DNA of 13,850 nt, taken from positions 2,083 to 15,932 of the forward strand of contig DCVY01000157.1 of assembly GCA_002327945.1 (NCBI GenBank), written 5' to 3'. Numbering within the stretch: the stretch's first letter is position 1; each line of letters starts with the position of its first letter. Below, in pieces: positions 8,030 through 13,850 of this stretch. Below the pieces are notes generated by a model. The model was not told the origin of the DNA, ran no database searches, and saw only the letters and a list, made by a program, of their open reading frames with translations. The stretch is from Acidovorax delafieldii (GTDB taxonomy: Bacteria; Pseudomonadota; Gammaproteobacteria; Burkholderiales; Burkholderiaceae_C). The position numbers were made by a program, and so were the translations under genes.

Positions 8030-8344
8030 ATGGGTGAAACCTCCACCATCGCCAGCGCAGCAGCCTCGCCGCTGCTCGATGAGCGCGCACTGAGCAAGCT
8101 GCACTGGCGCTGCAGGAGGGGCCTGCTGGAGAACGACCTGTTCATCGAGCAGTTTTTCACCCGCTTTGAGCTCCAGCTGACCAAACGCCACGCCGACGGC
8201 CTGATGGCCCTGATGGACCTGGCGGACAACGACCTGCTGGACCTGCTGCTGCGCCGTCGCGAGCCACAGGCTCCGCTGGACGCACCCGAAGTACACGAAG
8301 TGCTTGCCATGCTGCGTCAGGCTGGCCGCACCGCAGTGCCGTAG
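8030..8344 (+). CDS. sdhE: FAD assembly factor SdhE (DUF339, SDHAF2 family)
   Basis: Small cytoplasmic protein that promotes covalent attachment of FAD to SdhA. The 104 residues include the family signature RGxxE as Arg30-Gly31-Leu32-Leu33-Glu34, preceded by KLHWRCR and followed by DLFIEQFF. The rest is an all-helical acidic/leucine-rich bundle. An N-terminal extension of about 20 residues before LHWRCRRG makes it somewhat longer than E. coli SdhE. The position right after sdhB (15 nt gap) fits its job. No strong ribosome site is visible, so coupling to sdhB is likely. Confidence 0.93.
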   Translation: MGETSTIASAAASPLLDERALSKLHWRCRRGLLENDLFIEQFFTRFELQLTKRHADGLMALMDLADNDLLDLLLRRREPQAPLDAPEVHEVLAMLRQAGRTAVP

Positions 8345-8405
8345 TGCCTTGGCACAAAAACGATAGCCCCAGACCGGATCATCGGAAACCCAAAGGAAAG
8401 TAACA
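8345..8405 (+). other. sdhE-gltA intergenic segment
   Basis: A 61-nt gap with an inverted repeat GTGCC-TT-GGCAC at 8344-8355 followed by five A residues. TTGGCA (8349-8354) resembles a -35, but no acceptable -10 lies 16-18 bp downstream. On present evidence gltA is read from the upstream sdh transcript. AAGGAAAG just before the gltA ATG is its ribosome site. Confidence 0.3.
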
Positions 8406-9716
8406 ATGAAGCTAGCTGACAACAAAGCAACCCTGTCGTTCAGTAACGGCAGCCCCAGCGTGGAAATGCCGGTCTACCAGGGCGCCATCGGACCGGACGT
8501 CATCGACATCCGCAAGCTGTACGCTCAGACCGGCATGTTCACCTACGATCCCGGCTTCCTGTCCACGGCATCGTGCCAGTCCGCCATCACCTACATCGAT
8601 GGCGACAAGGGCGAGTTGCTGTACCGCGGCTACCCCATCGAACAACTGGCCACGCAGTGCGACTACCTCGACACCTGCTACCTGCTGCTCAAGGGCGATC
8701 TGCCCAACGCCACCCAGCGCAGTGACTTTCACAAGCTGGTGCTCGACCACACCATGGTCAATGAGCAGATGCAGTTCTTCCTGCGCGGCTTCCGCCGTGA
8801 CGCGCACCCCATGGCGGTGCTCACGGGCCTGGTGGGCGCCATGTCGGCCTTCTACCATGACAGCACCGACATCAACAATCCGCAGCACCGCGACATCGCC
8901 GCGATCCGACTGATTGCCAAGATGCCGACGCTGGTTGCCATGGCCTACAAGTACGGCGTCGGCCAGCCCTACATGTACCCCCGCAACGAACTGTCGTACT
9001 CCGGCAACTTCCTGCGCATGATGTTTGGCACACCCTGCGAGGACTTCAAGGTCAATCCCGTGCTTGAGCGCGCCCTGGACCGCATCTTCATCCTGCACGC
9101 TGACCACGAGCAAAACGCCTCCACCTCCACGGTGCGCCTGTGCGGTTCGTCGGGCACCAACCCGTTTGCCGCCATCTCCGCTGGCGTGGCCTGCCTGTGG
9201 GGCCCTGCCCACGGTGGCGCCAACGAAGCCTGCCTGAACATGCTGGAAGACATCCAGCGCCAGGGCGGTGTGTCCAAGGTGGGCGAGTTCATGGAGAAGG
9301 TCAAGGACAAGAACTCCGGCGTGAAGCTGATGGGTTTTGGTCACCGCGTCTACAAGAACTACGACCCCCGCGCCAAGCTCATGCAGGAGACCTGCAACGA
9401 AGTGCTGGCCGAACTGGGTCTTGAAAAAGACCCGCTGTTCAAGCTCGCCAAAGAGCTGGAAAAAATCGCCCTGGAAGACGACTACTTCGTGTCGCGCAAG
9501 CTGTACCCGAACGTGGACTTCTACTCCGGCATCGTGCAGCGCGCCATGGGCATTCCGGTCAACCTGTTCACCGGCATCTTTGCACTGGCCCGCACCGTGG
9601 GCTGGATTGCCCAACTCAACGAAATGATCAGCGACCCCGAATACAAGATCGGCCGCCCACGCCAGCTGTTCACCGGCTCGGTGCGCCGCGACGTTCCGGC
9701 CCTCGACAAGCGCTGA
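8406..9716 (+). CDS. gltA: Citrate synthase (type II, gram-negative hexameric type)
   Basis: Condenses oxaloacetate and acetyl-CoA to citrate, the entry step of the TCA cycle. It has 436 residues, against 427 in E. coli. Catalytic residues: His269 in [10 protein letters not shown], His313 in [14 protein letters not shown] and Asp371 in [21 protein letters not shown] (231-244) is the oxaloacetate-binding stretch of this family. The N-terminal domain beginning [12 protein letters not shown] is typical of the large NADH-sensitive Gram-negative enzymes, although I cannot confirm allostery from sequence. It is the last gene of the sdh run: a strong hairpin terminator follows 43 nt after the stop. 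Confidence 0.97.
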   Translation: MKLADNKATLSFSNGSPSVEMPVYQGAIGPDVIDIRKLYAQTGMFTYDPGFLSTASCQSAITYIDGDKGELLYRGYPIEQLATQCDYLDTCYLLLKGDLPNATQRSDFHKLVLDHTMVNEQMQFFLRGFRRDAHPMAVLTGLVGAMSAFYHDSTDINNPQHRDIAAIRLIAKMPTLVAMAYKYGVGQPYMYPRNELSYSGNFLRMMFGTPCEDFKVNPVLERALDRIFILHADHEQNASTSTVRLCGSSGTNPFAAISAGVACLWGPAHGGANEACLNMLEDIQRQGGVSKVGEFMEKVKDKNSGVKLMGFGHRVYKNYDPRAKLMQETCNEVLAELGLEKDPLFKLAKELEKIALEDDYFVSRKLYPNVDFYSGIVQRAMGIPVNLFTGIFALARTVGWIAQLNEMISDPEYKIGRPRQLFTGSVRRDVPALDKR

Positions 9717-10994
<1,278 letters not shown>

Positions 10995-11008
10995 AAAGCG
11001 TCGCCGCC

Positions 11009-11869
11009 ATGGCCTCAGACGCTCTGGAGCTGCGCAGCGAGCATGCCTGTTTTGGTGGCATGCAGCGCTTTTACCGGCACGCCTCGCGCGCAATCGGGCT
11101 GCCCATGCAGTTCGCGCTGTACCTGCCGCCGCAGGCACGCGCGGGCGCACGGGTGCCTGCGCTGCTCTACCTGGCGGGGCTGACCTGCACTGAAGAAACC
11201 TTCGCCATCAAAGCCGGCGCCCAGCGCCTGGCCGCCGAACTGGGCCTGGCCCTGATCGCCCCCGACACCAGCCCACGCGGCTCCGGCGTGGCGGGCGAGT
11301 CCGACGCCTGGGACTTTGGCGTGGGCGCAGGCTTTTACCTCGACGCCACACAGGCGCCCTGGGCCACGCACTGGCGCATGGAGAGCTACCTGCTGCACGA
11401 GCTGCTGCCGCTGCTGACCGCCACGCAGCCCATTGATGCGCAGCGCCTGGGCATTTGTGGCCATTCGATGGGTGGCCACGGCGCACTCACACTCGCCTTG
11501 CGGCACCACGGTGTGTTCCGCAGCGTCTCGGCCTTTGCGCCCATTTGTGCGCCAGCCCAGTGCCCGTGGGGGCGCAACGCATTCACCGGCTATCTGGGTC
11601 AGGATGAAAGCACCTGGGGCGCACATGACGCGAGTGTGCTCATGGGCCAGCAAGGCAGCGCGCCCTATCCCCAGGGCATCCTGATCGACCAGGGCCTGGC
11701 CGACCAGTTCCTCGCCACGCAGTTGCACCCGCACCTGTTCGAGAGCGCCTGCGCCCAGGTCGGTCAACCGCTCACGCTGCGCAGGCATGCGGGCTACGAC
11801 CATGGCTACTATTTCATCCAGACCTTTCTGGCCGACCATTTGCAGCACCATGCAAACAGGCTTGCCTGA
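11009..11869 (+). CDS. fghA: S-formylglutathione hydrolase
   Basis: Hydrolyses S-formylglutathione to formate and glutathione, completing glutathione-dependent formaldehyde removal in the cytoplasm. It is a 286-residue esterase-D type alpha/beta hydrolase. The nucleophile is Ser153 in GHSMGGHGAL, the acid is probably Asp232 in DQGLADQFL, and the base is His265 in GYDHGYYFI. LAGLTCTEETF (55-65) is the family oxyanion-loop region, with Cys60 at the conserved redox-sensitive cysteine. The start lies 14 nt after the frmA stop, so the two form one operon. The ribosome site is weak. frmB would be the E. coli-style name. Confidence 0.95.
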   Translation: MASDALELRSEHACFGGMQRFYRHASRAIGLPMQFALYLPPQARAGARVPALLYLAGLTCTEETFAIKAGAQRLAAELGLALIAPDTSPRGSGVAGESDAWDFGVGAGFYLDATQAPWATHWRMESYLLHELLPLLTATQPIDAQRLGICGHSMGGHGALTLALRHHGVFRSVSAFAPICAPAQCPWGRNAFTGYLGQDESTWGAHDASVLMGQQGSAPYPQGILIDQGLADQFLATQLHPHLFESACAQVGQPLTLRRHAGYDHGYYFIQTFLADHLQHHANRLA

Positions 11870-11891
11870 GAGGCTGGGAGTCTTTTGCCTG

Positions 11892-11958
11892 TGCCCGCCT
11901 TGCACGCCACAACACCCCTGCCCGCCGTTGCCAATGCCCGCCATCGCTACTGCCCGCC
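11892..11958 (+). repeat. Short direct repeats TGCCCGCC, three copies at 16-bp period
   Basis: TGCCCGCC occurs at 11892-11899, 11919-11926, 11935-11942 and 11951-11958. The last three are exactly 16 bp apart with dissimilar 8-bp fillers (GTTGCCAA, ATCGCTAC, then GCGTCGTC after the last). The array is directly downstream of fghA and upstream of the eptA control site. Function unknown. Confidence 0.6.
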
Positions 11959-12025
11959 GCGTCGTCGCGTCTTGCCTGGCGCCCCGATCACGGCACCGGC
12001 GGGCGCATCCAACGGCCGTTTTTAG

Positions 12026-12042
12026 GTTAATTTCCACTTAAG
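12026..12042 (+). promoter_or_regulatory. PmrA/BasR-like response-regulator box upstream of eptA
   Basis: GTTAAT (12026-12031), 5 nt, CTTAAG (12037-12042): two direct half-sites 11 bp apart. This matches the general PmrA box form (C/T)TTAA(G/T)-N5-(C/T)TTAA(G/T) except for the first base. TTAA is rare in this GC-rich window. The box ends 21 nt before the eptA ATG. A -10-like AACAAT (12053-12058) starts 10 bp downstream, the geometry expected when an OmpR-family activator replaces the -35. The predicted start site would fall at about the ATG, implying a very short or absent leader. Confidence 0.6.
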
Positions 12043-12063
12043 CTGCGCTGCAAACAATGGGTC

Positions 12064-13764
12064 ATGCCATTGTTGTTGCAGCTTTTCGCCCTCGGCCACC
12101 GTGCCGTTGCCCACCCTACCCATCCTTCCCGTGAAATCCACCCTGCGTGGGCGGTGGTGCTGGCCAGCGCCTGGCTGGCCACCGCCTGCAATGTGCCGCT
12201 GTGGCGCGAAGTGGCGGCGCTGCCAGGCCATGGCACGTTGCGCGGCTGGGGTTTTGCACTGGCTTTTGCGATCATCGTGACGGCCGGCAATGCCGCCCTG
12301 CTGAGTTTTCTGGCCTGGCGCTGGACGCTCAAGCCCGCCATCACCGTGATGCTGCTCATGGCCGCTTTCGGAGCCTATTTCATGCTGGCCTATGGCATTG
12401 CCATTGACGCGAGCATGCTGGTCAATATGATGCAGACCGATGTGAAAGAGGCTGGCGACCTGCTCAACTGGCGCATGCTGGCCACCGTGCTGGCGCTGAC
12501 GGCACCGCCGTTGTTGTGGCTGTACCGCCGCCCGGTGCGCCGCATGCATGCCTTTCGCCACATGGCCCACAACGGCGCGCTGCTGGTGGGCGCTGTCGTG
12601 GTGATCGTGGTCTGCCTGCTGCTGGTGTTCCAGGACTTTGCCTCGACCATGCGCAACCACACCAAGCTGCGTTACCTGATCAATCCGCTCAACAGCGTGT
12701 ACGCCCTGGGCAACATCGCCACCAAGCCACTGCGGATGGACACCCGCACGCTCATGCCCCTGGGGCGCGACGCCCAGCTGGGCGCCAGCTATGCGGGCCA
12801 GCAAAAGCCGCCCCTGCTGGTGCTGGTGCTGGGTGAAACCGGGCGCAGCATGAATTTCGCGCTCAACGGCTACGCCCGGCCCACCACACCCTTGCTGTCG
12901 GCCCGCAGCGACCTGGCCACGGCGCGCAACGCCTGGTCTTGCGGAACCAGCACGGCCGCGTCGGTGCCCTGCATGTTTTCGCACCTGGGCCGCGACGGCT
13001 TCGGCGCGCGCAAGGCCAATTACGAAAGCCTGATCGATGTGCTGCACCACGCGGGCCTGGCCGTGCTGTGGCTGGACAACCAGGCCGGCTGCAAGGGCGT
13101 GTGCGAACGCATCGGCGAAGTGCGCACCACGGCATTGAAAGATCCGGCGCTGTGCCCCGACGGCGAATGCTTGGACCCCATCATGCTCAAGGACCTGGAT
13201 CAGCGTCTGGCCGAACTGCCCACCGAACAACGCAACCGCGGCACCGTGGTGGTGATGCACGAAATGGGCAGCCACGGCCCGGCTTACTTCAAACGCTCGG
13301 CGGCGGACCTGAAGAAGTTCCAGCCCGAATGCCTCTCCACCAACCTGCAGGAATGCACACAAGAGCAGGTGGTGAATGCTTACGACAACAGCATCGTGCA
13401 GACCGACCAGTTTCTTGATTCAGTGATCCACTGGCTCTCAGCCCAATCAGGTCAAGCGCAGACAGCGATGATTTATGTATCAGACCATGGCGAATCGCTG
13501 GGTGAAAACAACATCTACCTGCATGGTCTGCCCTATTCCATTGCGCCCGACGCGCAAAAGCATGTGCCCTGGATCACCTGGCTGTCTCCCGCCATGCAGG
13601 CGCGCAGTGGCGTCTCCACGCCTTGCCTGCAAAAAGACCTGGCCGAGCGACGCATCACGCACGATGGCTACTTTCATTCGGTGCTGGGCCTGATGGATGT
13701 GCAAACCACGGCTTACCGGCCGGACCAGGACATTTACGCGCCTTGCCGCCAGCCAGGCACATAG
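12064..13764 (+). CDS. eptA: Lipid A phosphoethanolamine transferase (EptA/MCR family)
   Basis: Inner-membrane enzyme that moves phosphoethanolamine from phosphatidylethanolamine to lipid A on the periplasmic side, lowering surface charge; family members reduce polymyxin susceptibility. The 566 residues begin with about five transmembrane helices (roughly 28-50, 62-86, 91-112, 138-155 and 171-190). A soluble alkaline-phosphatase-like domain follows. Zinc and catalytic residues match EptA/MCR: Glu258 in LGETGRS, nucleophile Thr297 in SCGTSTAASVPC, His399 and His404 in HEMGSHGPAYFKR, Asp474-His475 in YVSDHGESLGEN, and His487 in YLHG. Cys293-Cys303, Cys343-Cys347 and Cys423-Cys431 are likely disulfides. 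ATG 12064 leaves about 27 residues before helix 1, and no clear ribosome site precedes it, so the exact start is uncertain. No dgkA or two-component genes are visible next to it within the window. Confidence 0.95.
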   Translation: MPLLLQLFALGHRAVAHPTHPSREIHPAWAVVLASAWLATACNVPLWREVAALPGHGTLRGWGFALAFAIIVTAGNAALLSFLAWRWTLKPAITVMLLMAAFGAYFMLAYGIAIDASMLVNMMQTDVKEAGDLLNWRMLATVLALTAPPLLWLYRRPVRRMHAFRHMAHNGALLVGAVVVIVVCLLLVFQDFASTMRNHTKLRYLINPLNSVYALGNIATKPLRMDTRTLMPLGRDAQLGASYAGQQKPPLLVLVLGETGRSMNFALNGYARPTTPLLSARSDLATARNAWSCGTSTAASVPCMFSHLGRDGFGARKANYESLIDVLHHAGLAVLWLDNQAGCKGVCERIGEVRTTALKDPALCPDGECLDPIMLKDLDQRLAELPTEQRNRGTVVVMHEMGSHGPAYFKRSAADLKKFQPECLSTNLQECTQEQVVNAYDNSIVQTDQFLDSVIHWLSAQSGQAQTAMIYVSDHGESLGENNIYLHGLPYSIAPDAQKHVPWITWLSPAMQARSGVSTPCLQKDLAERRITHDGYFHSVLGLMDVQTTAYRPDQDIYAPCRQPGT

Positions 13765-13850
13765 GAGGCTGTCGGACGGGGCGCGTCGATAGCGAAAAAC
13801 GAAGCTTTCACACCAATCGGCCCCAGCGAGGACAGTTTTGCCGCCTTTGC
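13765..13850. other. Unassigned tail after eptA
   Basis: 86 bp to the window edge. No start codon with a ribosome site is seen on the plus strand. On the minus strand one frame is open from the right edge through the tail to a TAA just inside eptA (13736-13738). It could be the C-terminal end of a convergent gene overlapping eptA by a few codons, or chance. No terminator for eptA is evident. Confidence 0.3.

Larger units (their letters stand above)
11870..12063 (+). other. fghA-eptA intergenic region
   Basis: A 194-bp gap, C-rich in its first two thirds and turning AT-rich near 12019. It holds a TGCCCGCC repeat set, the self-complementary AACGGCCGTT (12011-12020) running into T5, and the PmrA-like box listed separately. 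The palindrome has no loop, so it is a poor terminator. No convincing gene was seen in it. Confidence 0.6.

Noticed and set aside
8344..8371. Separate gltA promoter starting from TTGGCA
   Set aside because: There is no acceptable -10 hexamer at 16-18 bp, so I kept gltA as part of the sdh transcript.
7286..9614. Long minus-strand open frames opposite sdhB, sdhE and gltA (379 and 400 codons)
   Set aside because: Shadows of well-supported plus-strand genes; biased composition and no motifs.
11892..11958. CRISPR-like repeat array
   Set aside because: The repeat is only 8 bp and the fillers 8 bp, far too short, and no cas gene is present.
12011..12023. AACGGCCGTT followed by T5 as an intrinsic terminator for fghA
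   Set aside because: The palindrome has no loop, so a stable hairpin of adequate stem length cannot form.
12022..13362. 446-codon minus-strand frame opposite eptA
   Set aside because: His/Gln/Gly-rich shadow; it would also run through the eptA control site.

Overview
The window looks like a high-GC chromosomal segment of a betaproteobacterium, most likely Burkholderiales of the Comamonadaceae (Acidovorax-like). This rests on gene order (mdh, a CitE-like lyase and acnB divergent from a GntR gene followed by sdhCDAB-sdhE-gltA), on codon and GC character, and on recalled family resemblance. No database search was possible. Most of the window is core metabolism, not an island: I see no insertion sequence, phage gene, tRNA, rRNA or CRISPR array.

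Left arm (minus strand, 1-3448): a four-gene run transcribed right to left. It holds malate dehydrogenase (mdh), a HpcH/HpaI (CitE-like) CoA-ester lyase starting 4 nt after the mdh stop, a small exported protein with a possible MliC-like C-terminal domain, and the first 231 codons of aconitase B (acnB), which runs off the left edge. The lyase and the exported protein have no established function here.

Control region (3449-3678): mdh and a HutC-type GntR/UTRA regulator diverge from a compact intergenic region. A perfect 12-bp palindrome (TCTTATATAAGA) lies in the spacer of the predicted regulator promoter and just upstream of the predicted mdh -35. This suggests an autoregulated TCA-cycle regulator that may also control mdh.

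Centre (plus strand, 4602-9784): sdhC, sdhD, sdhA, sdhB, sdhE (FAD assembly factor) and gltA (citrate synthase), closed by a strong intrinsic terminator. All catalytic and cofactor residues I checked are present. With mdh and acnB, the locus covers succinate to fumarate, malate to oxaloacetate, and citrate formation and isomerisation, and supplies electrons to ubiquinone.

Right arm (plus strand, 9885-13764): a two-gene glutathione-dependent formaldehyde detoxification operon (class III alcohol dehydrogenase and S-formylglutathione hydrolase), then a lipid A phosphoethanolamine transferase of the EptA/MCR family. The gap before eptA carries a 16-bp-periodic TGCCCGCC repeat. It also carries two TTAA half-sites (GTTAAT-N5-CTTAAG) matching the general form of a PmrA/BasR box, ending 21 nt before the eptA ATG. 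That box and the mdh/gntR operator are the best regulatory observations. The unexplained lyase is the best candidate for undescribed metabolism.
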